From assembly GCA_964489525.1 (NCBI GenBank), contig CAZAYY010000010.1, forward strand, positions 1 to 64,000: DNA of 64,000 nucleotides, read 5' to 3'. Under the pieces are notes generated by a model, which worked only from the letters and a program-made list of their open reading frames with translations, had not been told where the DNA came from and ran no database searches. Below, in pieces: positions 18,869 through 27,570 of the stretch. This DNA is from CAZAYY01 sp964489525. Its GTDB lineage: Bacteria; Chloroflexota; Anaerolineae; Anaerolineales; JABWBV01. Position 1 is the first letter of the stretch; each line of letters begins with the position of its first letter. The translations under genes were made by a program, and so were the position numbers.

Positions 18869-19578
18869 CATTTGCCACCATGCCAGATTTCATTGGCGCA
18901 TTGGTTGGCGCATTGCTGACCCTCCTGGTTCTCAGCTACCTGGTAGGCGATAACCCGCTTTTCCGGGTGACCATTTACATGTTCATTGGCGTATCGGCTG
19001 GCTTTGCCGGTGCCGTGGCCATGCGCAGTGTGATTGTCCCCTACATTTTTTACCCGCTGCTCAATTTATTGAGCGGGGATGTGAGCCGCGAAAACCTGCT
19101 CAGCCTGGTGCCCGTGTTGCTCAGCCTGTTGATGTTGGCCAAGCTTTCTACCCGTTTGAGCAAAGCCGGAAGCGTGGCCATGGCGTTCCTGGTGGGGGTA
19201 GGTGCTGCAGTGGCCATTGGCGGTACGTTGGTAGGCACTCTTTTTCCACAAATCACCGCATCCATCAACCTGTTTGACTGGGCAAACATCAACAGTGCAG
19301 CCGCAAACCAGGGCGGCTCTTCCACCAGTGAGCTGTTCAACCGGCTGCTGATCCTGGCTGGCACAGTATCTACCCTGGTGTATTTTCATTTCAGCGCCAG
19401 GGCCATTCCCAATGCAATACCCCAACGCAGTGCCTGGATTGAACAGGTAGGCAAAGTTGGCCAGGGCTTCATTGCCGTTACCTTTGGGGTAATTTTTGCG
19501 GGCGTTTTTGCCGCCGCCATTACCGCCCTGATTGAACGGGTATATTTCCTATGGTCTTTGTTACTTTCGTTTTTGTAA
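18865..19578 (+). CDS. Polytopic membrane protein of the DUF6754 operon
   Basis: 237 residues with about six hydrophobic segments; the start ATG overlaps the previous stop (ATGA). Starts MTFATMPDFIGALVGALL and ends in a helix just before MutL. There is no recognised family motif. The 2-3 base spacing to both neighbours indicates one operon. It could form a pore or scaffold together with the 16024-16668 product; that is inference. Confidence 0.7.
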   Translation: MTFATMPDFIGALVGALLTLLVLSYLVGDNPLFRVTIYMFIGVSAGFAGAVAMRSVIVPYIFYPLLNLLSGDVSRENLLSLVPVLLSLLMLAKLSTRLSKAGSVAMAFLVGVGAAVAIGGTLVGTLFPQITASINLFDWANINSAAANQGGSSTSELFNRLLILAGTVSTLVYFHFSARAIPNAIPQRSAWIEQVGKVGQGFIAVTFGVIFAGVFAAAITALIERVYFLWSLLLSFL

Positions 19579-19581
19579 ACC

Positions 19582-21321
19582 ATGTCTGACACACCTTCTT
19601 ACCAGACCGACTCTCTGCTGGCCATTGATATTGGAACCGTCACCACACGCGCCTTCTTGTTTGATGCTGTGGATGGGGCGTATCGCTTTGTTGGAGTTGG
19701 AACCGGGAAAACCACCTATAATGCGCCCGATAAAGACCCTGCAGAAGGCGTGCAAATCGCCATCCAACGCCTGCATGAAATCACTGGAAGAAGTTTTTTT
19801 GATTCAAGCGGCGGGCTTATTCTGCCGTCGGGTACAGATGGCAGCGGAATTGACGCCGTGGTTGCCACCTTCTCTGCCGGGCCGCCGCTCAAAGTGGTCG
19901 CCCTGGGGTTGTTGGAAGATGTATCGCTCGAAAGCGCCCGCAACCTGGCCGACAATATCAGCACCCAGGTGGTTGATGCAATTGCCATGACCGACCGGCG
20001 CAAAATCGAAAAACAGGTGGATGATATTTTACACATCCGCCCCGATTTATTCATTGCCGCCGGAGGCACAGACAAGGGCGCATCCAAGTCGGTGCTGCGC
20101 ATCCTGGATACCGTGGGGCTGGGCTGCCTGCTCATGCCCAAAGGGCAGCGCCCAAAGGTTCTCTTTGCCGGAAACCCGGATGTCACCAGCCAGGTGGAAA
20201 GCGTCCTTTCCGAAATCACCACCCTGCGCACAGCGCCCAATGTTCGCCCCTCGCTGGAAAATGAACGCCTGGCCGGCGCACAGCAAGAACTGCGCGAATT
20301 GTTCCGGATGATCCACATCGAAAAAAGCCCTGGCCTGCAAGAGGTGGACCACTGGGCAGAAGGCCGGATGATGCCCACCTCCTATGGGTTTGGCAGAATC
20401 ATCCAATTTTTAAGCAAACTGTACGAAGCCAATAAGGGTGTTTTAGGAGTAGACCTGGGGGCTGGCAATGTGACCATTGCTGCTGCCCTGGAGGGCCGGC
20501 TGGGGTTAAAAGTCAACTCCCAATTCGGCCTGGGGCGGCCTTTGGTCAACCTTCTGGCAAAGCTAAAAGCCAACCAGGTCAGCCGGTGGCTGGCCTTCGA
20601 ACTGCCCGAAAGTGAAATTCGGGATTATATCTACCAAAAATCCATCTACCCCCACAGTTTGCCGCAAACCCTGGAAGAGATGGCCTTGGAACACGCCCTG
20701 GGCCGCGAACTGCTGCGCACTGCCCTCGAAGAAGCCCGCAGCCAGTTTCCGGAAGGGCTTCAAAGCGTCCAGCCGGGCCTGCTGCCTTCCTTTGAACCCA
20801 TCATCGCTTCGGGCAGCCTGTTGAGCAAAGCGCCCAGCCGGGGGCAAAGCGTGCTGACTTTGCTGGATGCGCTTGAGCCCACCGGCCTGACCACCCTGGT
20901 TTTAGACCAGCATAATTTGCTCTCCAGCCTGGGCGCAGCAGCAGAGATCAACCCCCTGCTCACGGTCCAGGCGCTTGAATCGGGCGCACTGCTCAACCTG
21001 GGCACCGTGATTGCGCCGGCAGGCAATGCTCGCCATGGAACAGCAGTTTTACGGCTGCGGTTAAAACACGACAGCGGCGAAGAAGAAAAGTACGACATCA
21101 CCCAGGGCAGCCTGCAGGTCATCCCCCTGGCGCCCGGCCAAACGGTCCGGGTGCAGATTCGTCCGCTGAACCGGACGAATGTGGGCCTGGGTGGAACCGT
21201 TCGGGTGAGTGGAGGAGCGCTGGGCATTATTATCGACGCGCGCGGCCGCCCGCTGCGGCTGGCACCGGACAAAGCCCGCCGCCAGGAACTGAACAAAAAA
21301 TGGGCTTTGAGCCTGAAATAA
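19582..21321 (+). CDS. MutL-like ASKHA ATPase (glutamate mutase L family)
   Basis: 579 residues. Two actin-like phosphate motifs are visible: LAIDIGTVTTRAFLFD (residues 13-28) and GVLGVDLGAGNVTIAAA (about 286-302), with ATFSAGPPLKVV and AAGGTDKG between. This is the MutL/GlmL family, annotated from its position beside glutamate mutase in clostridia, where it is thought to reactivate the B12 enzyme. Here no mutase genes are near; instead it follows membrane proteins and precedes a KOW-like protein. The C-terminal 130 residues form a beta-rich extension (KYDITQGSLQVIPLAPG). Confidence 0.85.
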   Translation: MSDTPSYQTDSLLAIDIGTVTTRAFLFDAVDGAYRFVGVGTGKTTYNAPDKDPAEGVQIAIQRLHEITGRSFFDSSGGLILPSGTDGSGIDAVVATFSAGPPLKVVALGLLEDVSLESARNLADNISTQVVDAIAMTDRRKIEKQVDDILHIRPDLFIAAGGTDKGASKSVLRILDTVGLGCLLMPKGQRPKVLFAGNPDVTSQVESVLSEITTLRTAPNVRPSLENERLAGAQQELRELFRMIHIEKSPGLQEVDHWAEGRMMPTSYGFGRIIQFLSKLYEANKGVLGVDLGAGNVTIAAALEGRLGLKVNSQFGLGRPLVNLLAKLKANQVSRWLAFELPESEIRDYIYQKSIYPHSLPQTLEEMALEHALGRELLRTALEEARSQFPEGLQSVQPGLLPSFEPIIASGSLLSKAPSRGQSVLTLLDALEPTGLTTLVLDQHNLLSSLGAAAEINPLLTVQALESGALLNLGTVIAPAGNARHGTAVLRLRLKHDSGEEEKYDITQGSLQVIPLAPGQTVRVQIRPLNRTNVGLGGTVRVSGGALGIIIDARGRPLRLAPDKARRQELNKKWALSLK

Positions 21322-21409
21322 GTTTAAACCCACCTACCCACCACGAGGCCGACCGCCTCTTGTTGGCACACCTCTTGCACATTGATACGATACGGAGTTG
21401 ATCATAACC

Positions 21410-22465
21410 ATGTTGGCGCCTGTAACCCACATTCTGCCCCTGACCGTTATCGAGCGGACGCGGCTGCTTCCCGTGCCTGGAGAAGTGCTGGTTCGGGCTG
21501 GCCAAAAAGTGCGCGCCAACGAAACCGTGGCAAGCGCCATCGTGAAACCCAGGCATATGATGATCAATATTGCCAAAGGGTTGGGGGTCCCGGAAAACAA
21601 AGCCAGCCAATACATTGACCGAGATATGAACGAAATGGTTGCCGAAGGGGATATCCTTGCAACCCGCAGTGGGTTTGGCAAACGCGTGGTGCGCGCCCCA
21701 TCCGCCGGAAAAATCACCTTCATCTCCGGGCCCTACCTGATGATCGAAGTTCAAACAGAACCACTGCTGCTCAAAGCAGCCCTGCCGGGCGTGGTTGCAA
21801 ACCTGGTTCCAGAAATGGGCGTGGTCATTGAAACTACCGGGGCGCTCATCCAGGGGGTTTGGGGCAATGGTCAAATTGAATATGGATTGATGAATGTCGC
21901 TGCCAAGAACCCGGATGATGTGCTTAAAGCCGACCAGATTGACGTGAGTATGCGCGGCAGCGTGATCCTGGCAGGAATTTGCATGAATGCCGAGACGCTG
22001 CGAGCGGGTGCTGAACAGCGCCTGCGCGGCCTGATTTTGGGCGGGTTGGCCAGCGACCTGGTTGGCCTGGCACAAAAAATGCCTTACGCCATTGTAGCGC
22101 TGGATGGCTTGGGCCAACAGCCGATGAACGAAGCGGCTTTCAAGCTTCTTTCTACAAACGAGAAGCGCGAAGTGGCCGTGAACGGCGAACCTTACGACCC
22201 GGTGAACGGCAATCGCCCGGAAATTATTATTCCCCTGCCCGGGCATGAACAGCTGGACTACCCCCAACAAAAAACCATGTTCGATTTAGGCCAAAAAGTA
22301 TTGATTACCCGCGCCCCAAACCGCGGCAAAGTTGGGCAGATAGAGTCCATCTACCCCGGGTTGGTCACGTTTCCCAGCGGGCTGCGGCTGCAAGCGGCCA
22401 GTGTGCGGCTGAGCAAGGACAAAGCCGTTCGAGTACCATTAGAAAACCTGGAAGTGCTGGCTTGA
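21410..22465 (+). CDS. KOW-like domain protein of unknown function
   Basis: About 351 residues. The start is uncertain: ATG 21410 has ACGGAG 13 bases upstream, while TTG 21398 is only one base from it. Residues about 25-110 look like a barrel-sandwich hybrid (VPGEVLVRAGQKVRANETV, later GDILATRSGFGK), and the C-terminus has a KOW-like motif (GQKVLITRAPNRGKVGQIESI, split across about 298-318). No membrane helix or catalytic motif is seen. It follows the MutL-like gene on the same strand and is probably its functional partner. Confidence 0.7.
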   Translation: MLAPVTHILPLTVIERTRLLPVPGEVLVRAGQKVRANETVASAIVKPRHMMINIAKGLGVPENKASQYIDRDMNEMVAEGDILATRSGFGKRVVRAPSAGKITFISGPYLMIEVQTEPLLLKAALPGVVANLVPEMGVVIETTGALIQGVWGNGQIEYGLMNVAAKNPDDVLKADQIDVSMRGSVILAGICMNAETLRAGAEQRLRGLILGGLASDLVGLAQKMPYAIVALDGLGQQPMNEAAFKLLSTNEKREVAVNGEPYDPVNGNRPEIIIPLPGHEQLDYPQQKTMFDLGQKVLITRAPNRGKVGQIESIYPGLVTFPSGLRLQAASVRLSKDKAVRVPLENLEVLA

Positions 22466-22565
22466 TTGCAAACAGCACACCCGGTGAAATTCGTGTACAA
22501 TATGATTAATCTGTTAATGCCACCAGGCAAAGAAAACCGGGGCACAACCCAGGCAAGGAGGAACC

Positions 22566-23186
22566 ATGTTTGAAGATCTGAATGACGATGAAGCCGTTGA
22601 AGAAGAAGAGATCCCTGTGGTGGAAGAGGAAGAGGCCGAGGAAGGGTCTAACCGGACTTTTCTGTATATTGCTGCTGCAGTTGCCGCACTTATCTTAATT
22701 GGTATTATCGTAGTGGGCATCTGGCTCTGGTCGCGCAGCGGCGGGGGGCAGGCTGCCAGAGACCAACGGGCCACCGAAATTGCCCAGGCCTACAGCCAGC
22801 AAACCCAGGTGGCGTTTGCCCAAATGGCCAGCCAGACGGCAGCAAGCATCCTGGCAATTCCCTCTGCAACCAACACCCCGGTGCCGCCAACCAACACACC
22901 CCGGCAGCCAACTGCCACATCCACCCCGGTGGTGGCCATTGCCACCAACACACCCGATTCTCAGGCCACACTCGACCCCAGGGTGGTCACCCTGACAGCC
23001 TTATACGACCAACTGACCAAGCAAGCCCTCACCCCACTGGCGCCCACCACCACAGCCCTTTCCGCAACAGCCCTGCCGGATACGGGTCTGTTCGATGAGT
23101 TTGGCGCACCGCAGTTATTTGCACTGGCCGCGCTGGCTTTAATTGTGATTTTCCTCATGCGCCGGCTGCGCACTGCAACCCAGTAA
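22566..23186 (+). CDS. Membrane-anchored Thr/Pro protein with C-terminal LPDTG sorting-like signal
   Basis: 206 residues. An acidic head (residues 1-28) precedes a membrane helix (about 31-54), then a Gln/Thr/Pro-rich region with TNTP repeats. The end is LPDTG, a hydrophobic helix and RRLRTATQ, the layout of a sortase signal (LPxTG, helix, basic tail). A strong AAGGAGGA site precedes the ATG. A good hairpin terminator follows, so this closes the 15-23 kb run. No sortase is in the window. The alternative is simple two-helix anchoring with a chance LPDTG. Confidence 0.65.
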   Translation: MFEDLNDDEAVEEEEIPVVEEEEAEEGSNRTFLYIAAAVAALILIGIIVVGIWLWSRSGGGQAARDQRATEIAQAYSQQTQVAFAQMASQTAASILAIPSATNTPVPPTNTPRQPTATSTPVVAIATNTPDSQATLDPRVVTLTALYDQLTKQALTPLAPTTTALSATALPDTGLFDEFGAPQLFALAALALIVIFLMRRLRTATQ

Positions 23187-23219
23187 ACTTCTGCCTGCTT
23201 TTCCAGGATTTACAACATA

Positions 23220-23253
23220 CACACCCCGGCCTTATGACCGGGGTGTGCTGCTT
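23220..23253 (+). terminator. Hairpin terminator after the 15-23 kb operon
   Basis: A 10-bp perfect stem (CACACCCCGG with CCGGGGTGTG) around an 8-base loop, followed by a short pyrimidine-rich tract. It lies 33 bp after the stop of the LPDTG protein. Confidence 0.7.
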
Positions 23254-23339
23254 TAACAGGTTAAGAAAGATGATTCTGTTCGCCAATCAGCTGGCAGCCA
23301 GGGGTTTTCTCGCTTATCCCCCTCCGGCTGTGCCGGTTT

Positions 23340-23371
23340 CCCCCATTTTGCCAGGTATGTCAAAATGGGGG
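23340..23371. repeat. Perfect 11-bp-arm hairpin between convergent genes
   Basis: CCCCCATTTTG pairs with CAAAATGGGGG around ten bases. It lies 44 bp beyond the thrS stop, between convergent genes, without a T-run on either side. It could stabilise the 3' end of the thrS message or be a dispersed palindrome. Confidence 0.5.
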
Positions 23372-23414
23372 GTGGGGAAAGGGGCTGTGGTGAACCTACC
23401 AAACAGGGCGGCTT

Positions 23415-25235
23415 TTACAAAGCCGCTGACCGGGTGGCAATGCGTTCTTTCACCAGGGCCATAAATTCCGTGGCAGGCATGTCGTCCTGGCGGCTGCCAT
23501 CGCGCTTGCGCAGCGAAACCGCCTGGTTCTGCATTTCTCGGTCACCCACCACCAGCATGTAGGGCACTTTAAAAAGCTGGGCCTGGCGAATTTTGTAGTT
23601 CATGCGGTCATCGCCCAGGTCGGCTTCGGCGCGAATACCCTCGGCCTGGAGCTGCCCGGCTAGCTGGCGGGCGTAGTCGCTGTGCGCATCGGTAATCGGA
23701 ATCACTCGCACCTGCTCCGGTGCAAGCCAGACGGGAAAATTTCCCGCGTAGTGTTCAATCAGGAAGCCAATCATGCGCTCATGGGTGCTGAGCGGGGCAC
23801 GGTGGATGCAGAGGGGGATCTCTTCGCCGCCATCCGGGGTGGTGAATTTCAAATCGAACCGTTCGGGGACGGCAAAGTCCACCTGGTTGGTGGCCAGGGT
23901 GAACTCTCGTCCAATCGCGCTCCAAACCTGCACATCAATCTTCGGCCCATAAAAAGCGGCTTCATCCGGCACTTCCACAAAAGGCACGTTGCCGTTGCGC
24001 ATGGCCCGGCGCACCATGTCTTCCGTTTTCAGCCACAGGCGTTCGTTGTCCACGTATTTTTTACCCAGGCCGTTTTTGTGGTGTGTGCTCAGGCGCATCA
24101 CGTACTTATCAATGCCAAAGATGTGGAAATACTGCATGTACAGATCAATCACCGCCATGAACTCCTGCTCAAAATCTTTTTCGGCGCAGTAGATATGAGC
24201 GTCGTTCATCTGCATGGAACGCACCCGCATCAGGCCAAACAGCTCGCCGCTCTTCTCATAGCGGTAGCATGTACCATACTCCGCCAGGCGCAGCGGCAGG
24301 TCGCGGTAGCTGCGCTGCTGGCTGCTGAAAATTTTGTGGTGCATCGGGCAGTTCATTGGCTTGACATAGTACTTGACGCCTTCCAACTCCATTGGCGGGT
24401 ACATGCTCTCTGCGTAGTAGGGCAGGTGTCCGCTGCGCAGGAACAGGTCTTCTTTGGTCAGGTGAGGTGTGCGGACGCGTTTATAACCGGCTTTGGTTTC
24501 TAACTCGCGGGCCAGCTGTTCCAATTCATCAATGATGACCGTACCGCGCGGCGACCAGAGCGGCAGCCCCGGACCCACTTCATCATCAAACGAGAAAATG
24601 CCCAGCTCGCGCCCCAGCTTGCGGTGGTCGCGCTTCTTGGCTTCTTCTAACTGCCAGAGGTATTTCTCCAGGTCTTCTTTGTTTTTCCAGGCCGTGCCGT
24701 ATACCCGCAAAAGCTGCTTGTTATTTTCATCGCCGCGCCAATAGGCACCCGCAATACTCATCAGTTTGAAGCCGCTGGGGTTCACCTGCCCGGTGTGCTC
24801 CACATGCGGGCCGCGGCACAGGTCGGTGAAGGTGTCGTGGCGGTACAGCGAGATTTCCGGTTTTTCTTCGAGCGGGTTGCCATATTCATCAAAGCCGCCC
24901 GCTTCCAGGCCGTCAATCAGTTCCAGCTTGTAGGGCTGCCCGGCGAAAATCTGGCGGGCTTGCTCGGCGCTGACGACTTCTTTCACCAGCTTGTGCCGGC
25001 CTGCCAGGATCTGGCGCATGCGTTTTTCAACCGCAGGCAGGTCTTCTTCAGTCAGGTTGCGGGGCAGTTCAAAGTCGTAGTAAAAGCCGTCTTTAATCGG
25101 CGGGCCAATCGCAATTTTGGCTTCACCAGGCGGAAACAGCTCACAAATGGCCTGGGCCATGACATGCGCGGCAGTATGGCGAATCCGGTACAGTTCCGTC
25201 ATTTCGTATCGTTCTTCAACAGGCTGTTCAGACAT
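23415..25235 (-). CDS. thrS: Threonyl-tRNA synthetase lacking the TGS domain
   Basis: 606 residues. It begins directly with the N2 editing domain (HTAAHVMAQAICELFP, then GFYYDFELP); the usual TGS domain of about 60 residues is absent. The editing site has RGPHVEHTG. Class II motifs are present: FGLMRVRSMQMNDAH (motif 2 region), NCPMHH with the Zn-binding Cys, and the motif 3 stretch ERMIGFLIEHYAGNFP. The anticodon-binding domain occupies the last 110 residues. It charges tRNA-Thr in the cytoplasm. Expression is probably controlled by the T-box leader immediately upstream. Confidence 0.97.
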   Translation of the reverse strand: MSEQPVEERYEMTELYRIRHTAAHVMAQAICELFPPGEAKIAIGPPIKDGFYYDFELPRNLTEEDLPAVEKRMRQILAGRHKLVKEVVSAEQARQIFAGQPYKLELIDGLEAGGFDEYGNPLEEKPEISLYRHDTFTDLCRGPHVEHTGQVNPSGFKLMSIAGAYWRGDENNKQLLRVYGTAWKNKEDLEKYLWQLEEAKKRDHRKLGRELGIFSFDDEVGPGLPLWSPRGTVIIDELEQLARELETKAGYKRVRTPHLTKEDLFLRSGHLPYYAESMYPPMELEGVKYYVKPMNCPMHHKIFSSQQRSYRDLPLRLAEYGTCYRYEKSGELFGLMRVRSMQMNDAHIYCAEKDFEQEFMAVIDLYMQYFHIFGIDKYVMRLSTHHKNGLGKKYVDNERLWLKTEDMVRRAMRNGNVPFVEVPDEAAFYGPKIDVQVWSAIGREFTLATNQVDFAVPERFDLKFTTPDGGEEIPLCIHRAPLSTHERMIGFLIEHYAGNFPVWLAPEQVRVIPITDAHSDYARQLAGQLQAEGIRAEADLGDDRMNYKIRQAQLFKVPYMLVVGDREMQNQAVSLRKRDGSRQDDMPATEFMALVKERIATRSAAL

Positions 25236-25295
25236 GATATACCTCCTGCACTACGCGGTTCCGGTGGGCGACTGCCGGGGCGTAGGGCTGATGAA

Positions 25296-25332
25296 TTAAA
25301 ATAAAAAACTCTCGCCCATGCTGGGGCAAGAG
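25296..25332 (-). terminator. Regulatory terminator of the thrS T-box
   Basis: On the minus strand CTCTTGCCC pairs with GGGCGAGAG around a short loop and is followed by TTTTTT. It lies directly after the T-box sequence, in the place expected for the alternative terminator that is disrupted when uncharged tRNA-Thr binds. Confidence 0.85.
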
Positions 25333-25548
25333 TGTGATTCTCGCGGTTCCACCCAGATTATGCCTGAATATAAAAGGCACATCTTGTGCTGCCGGTAACG
25401 GGGCTGCCGTTTTCCATACTCAGCTGCAGGGCTTTTCTGGTACTCGCTCACGAGGGGTTTTCACCGGGGACGATTCAAAAAGGCTTTCAGCCAATGGCCT
25501 TTTCTCTCTGGGGTTCGCCGCTCCGGGTACTCGTCTCGATCGACGCGG
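25296..25548 (-). promoter_or_regulatory. T-box leader of thrS
   Basis: The minus strand carries the T-box core GGGTGGAACCGCGAG (25354-25340) 8 bp before the terminator stem. Upstream are stem I elements: GAGTACCCGG near its base, AGAGAG, a GGCTGAAAGCC hairpin and CTCGTGAGCGAG. A Thr codon ACC at about 25458-25456 lies where a specifier could be, but I could not fold the RNA to prove it. T-box leaders sense the uncharged cognate tRNA and let transcription continue into the synthetase gene. Confidence 0.88.
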
Positions 25549-25562
25549 AATATGAGTTTGTG

Positions 25563-25636
25563 TGGGCGGTATTGGGCTCGAACCAACGACCTTTGCGATG
25601 TCAACGCAATGCTCTAACCAACTGAGCTAACCGCCC
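25563..25636 (-). tRNA. tRNA-Val (GAC)
   Basis: A complete cloverleaf of 74 nt: acceptor GGGCGGT/ACCGCCC, D arm GCTC/GAGC, anticodon stem TTGCG/CGCAA with loop TTGACAT (anticodon GAC), 5-nt variable loop, T arm GTTGG/CCAAT with TTCGAGC, and discriminator A. The CCA end is not encoded. It lies about 15 bp upstream of the T-box leader on the same strand with no terminator between. Confidence 0.97.
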
Positions 25637-25654
25637 GGTTTTATTGTGCAAAGC

Positions 25655-25683
25655 ATTATACACAAATTGCCCGTTAAAAGCAA
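25655..25683 (-). promoter_or_regulatory. Promoter of tRNA-Val (and perhaps thrS)
   Basis: On the minus strand TTGCTT and TATAAT are separated by exactly 17 bp; the expected start is about 12 bp before the tRNA. This is the only good promoter seen between the upstream gene and thrS. Confidence 0.8.
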
Positions 25684-25741
25684 TATTTTTAAAAAGATTT
25701 TTATCACGACTCACCTCCTTGTAGAGGAAGCAAGTCTTCAG

Positions 25742-26182
25742 TTAACCCGCAGGGACGTCAGGTCTGAACAGCCGGTGAACCAACAAGCCGCCGCCTACAC
25801 CCAGGGCAATCACCGCCAGAATATAGACCCCTAAAAACGCCGTAACCAGCCCAAACCAGAAACCCACCGGCTCGCGGGCGCCCGAAGCCAGGCCAGTTGC
25901 CACGGCCAGCCCCTGTATTGCTACCAGCAGCCCAGCGGCAAGGCCAAGCCCCCAGCCAATCAGCCGCTGCCAGGCATGTTCCCGAAACGCCGCCCACAAC
26001 AGCAAAATGCCGCCCAACAGCACCAGGGGGAAGAATTCAGCTGGCATCAGGTAATCGAACCGGAAAATCCCTCGATCTATCAACAGCAGCAGAGAGAAGA
26101 ACACAGGCGCCAGAATGGGAATCCAAACCAGAACTGCCCCAACAAAACCAATAAGGCGAGTGAGAATTCGCTTCTTTTCCAT
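25742..26182 (-). CDS. Small polytopic membrane protein
   Basis: 146 residues with four predicted helices (about 8-30, 48-65, 75-98 and 110-135) and a basic N-terminus (MEKKRILTR). No family is recognised. It is followed by the tRNA-Val promoter region and is probably transcribed alone. Confidence 0.65.
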   Translation of the reverse strand: MEKKRILTRLIGFVGAVLVWIPILAPVFFSLLLLIDRGIFRFDYLMPAEFFPLVLLGGILLLWAAFREHAWQRLIGWGLGLAAGLLVAIQGLAVATGLASGAREPVGFWFGLVTAFLGVYILAVIALGVGGGLLVHRLFRPDVPAG

Positions 26183-26324
26183 GACAACACCTCACAATCA
26201 GCAAGGATGTATTCGATTCCCTCTATTAACAGTATAGACCTTTTTGCACGCGAATCAATAGGTTTTGTTTTCTGAACAGCGAATGGCATAAGGCATCCAG
26301 GGGGACTTCGGGCTGGATTGTGCC

Positions 26325-26385
26325 ATGCCTACGGCATAGGGGATCCCCCATACTGGGGTCTTTAATCATGCCGCCCCGCTGGGGC
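26325..26385. repeat. Cluster of mini-palindromes in a gene-free stretch
   Basis: In the 300-bp gap between 26183 and 26483 four short perfect palindromes follow each other: ATGCC-tac-GGCAT, GGGGATCCCC, CCCC-atact-GGGG and GCCCC-gct-GGGGC. There is no T-run. No gene is seen in the gap. It resembles a decayed intergenic palindromic repeat. Confidence 0.45.
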
Positions 26386-26483
26386 TGGCGCAGGGGCAGG
26401 TTGGTGAGTGGGTCCGGCCCGTTGCAAGGACAGATGAACGCTGGGGGCACGCAAAGTACTTGGACCTCACTGCCTCTGCGGCG

Positions 26484-27437
26484 TTACGGAATCTTCAGGG
26501 CAACAAAAAGGTCCGCCTGGACGATATCTCCATCCACAAGGTAATGGTGAACAAAATATATATTCCCGGCGGCATCCAGGGTGGGTTCACCAGCCAGGGG
26601 AGAAATTACCAGTTCAGGCTCGCCCCAGGCCTCCCCATTCCACAGCGAACGCCATATGCCAAAATTGCGCGTAAACCAAAGCGTGCTGCCATCCGGGCTG
26701 AGCGCTGGCCAACCTTCACTGTCCGGGGTATTCACAACCGCCAGGTTGACAGGTTCCTGCCAGGCGCCCATGACGTTTTCCGACATCCAGATATCCAACT
26801 GGCCCTGTCCACCCGGCCGCTCCGAATGAAAATACAGCTGGTTTCCATCTGCGGAGATATGCAGTTCGCCCACCTGGTAGGCCGGGGGAAACGCGGCTGG
26901 CTGCCAACCCTGCCAGCGGCCAGCCTGGTATTCAGCCGTAAACCAACGAACCCCCATAAAGCCCTCGCGTGCAGAACAAAACCAAATGGCCTGGCCCTGC
27001 ACAAAAGCACATCCATCCATTGCCAGCCTGCCTTGCTCCTGGAGCATCACTCGCTCTGGCTGACCCCAGGTATCGCCCATTTTTGAAACGACATAAATCC
27101 CGGTCACACCGTCCAAAATCTGTTCCTGGGCAGGGATGTTCATATCCGGCGTGAAAAAAAAGTACAGGGTATTTCCATCCGGAGTGATGAAGGGAGAGTC
27201 TTCAGCGCCAGGTGTGTTGATGCTGGCAGGCAGCGGCACGGGTTGGGAATATCCAGGCAAAAGCACAAGCGGAGGGTTGAGGTCATTTTCTGGGAGAATC
27301 ATGCCAGCGCCGGGTGGGATGGCAGCCAACCGGTCGGGCGGGGTTGGGGTTGGAGAGGGTGCAATCTCGCTGGCCTGTGAACATGCCCCCAAGGCCAGCA
27401 GCGCAGCAAAGAAAATATACCATTGGCTATTTTTCAT
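26484..27437 (-). CDS. Lipoprotein with WD40-like (PD40) beta-propeller repeats
   Basis: 317 residues. ATG 27437 is chosen since TTGGAG lies seven bases upstream. The lipobox is LALGAC, so Cys becomes the lipidated N-terminus, followed by a short Pro/Thr linker. Repeats of the form ISADGNQLYF, LSPDGSTLWF and ITPDGNTLYFFF with following W-rich strands indicate a PD40/TolB-like propeller. The likely role is extracytoplasmic ligand or surface binding; a partner is not evident. Confidence 0.78.
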   Translation of the reverse strand: MKNSQWYIFFAALLALGACSQASEIAPSPTPTPPDRLAAIPPGAGMILPENDLNPPLVLLPGYSQPVPLPASINTPGAEDSPFITPDGNTLYFFFTPDMNIPAQEQILDGVTGIYVVSKMGDTWGQPERVMLQEQGRLAMDGCAFVQGQAIWFCSAREGFMGVRWFTAEYQAGRWQGWQPAAFPPAYQVGELHISADGNQLYFHSERPGGQGQLDIWMSENVMGAWQEPVNLAVVNTPDSEGWPALSPDGSTLWFTRNFGIWRSLWNGEAWGEPELVISPLAGEPTLDAAGNIYFVHHYLVDGDIVQADLFVALKIP

Positions 27438-27465
27438 GGGCATTCTCCAATGAATGACTGGTTGG

Positions 27466-27560
27466 CGAGAACAAACCGGTCGCGCCCGTGTTCAGCCTGC
27501 GGCAGGTGTTTTTTTGCCCACAGGCCCCAAACCTGCTCCATAAGTTCGACTCCAGCGGGG
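27466..27560 (-). pseudogene. C-terminal remnant of a DUF5946-like gene
   Basis: On the minus strand just after the DinB stop, a reading frame gives ELMEQVWGLWAKKHLPQAE and then RDRFVLAN. This matches the end of the intact DUF5946-like protein at 28225-28758 (YIEQVWHLWSKTHLAHLEE, then RYILANL). The rest of the copy is missing and it has no start of its own. It is the trace of a local duplication. Confidence 0.65.
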
Positions 27561-27570
27561 TTCGGGCAGG

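Noticed and set aside
25627..25707. 26-codon hydrophobic ORF from a GTG after AAGGAGGTGA on the minus strand
   Set aside because: It runs through the tRNA promoter and ends inside tRNA-Val. The strong ribosome-like site may be chance.
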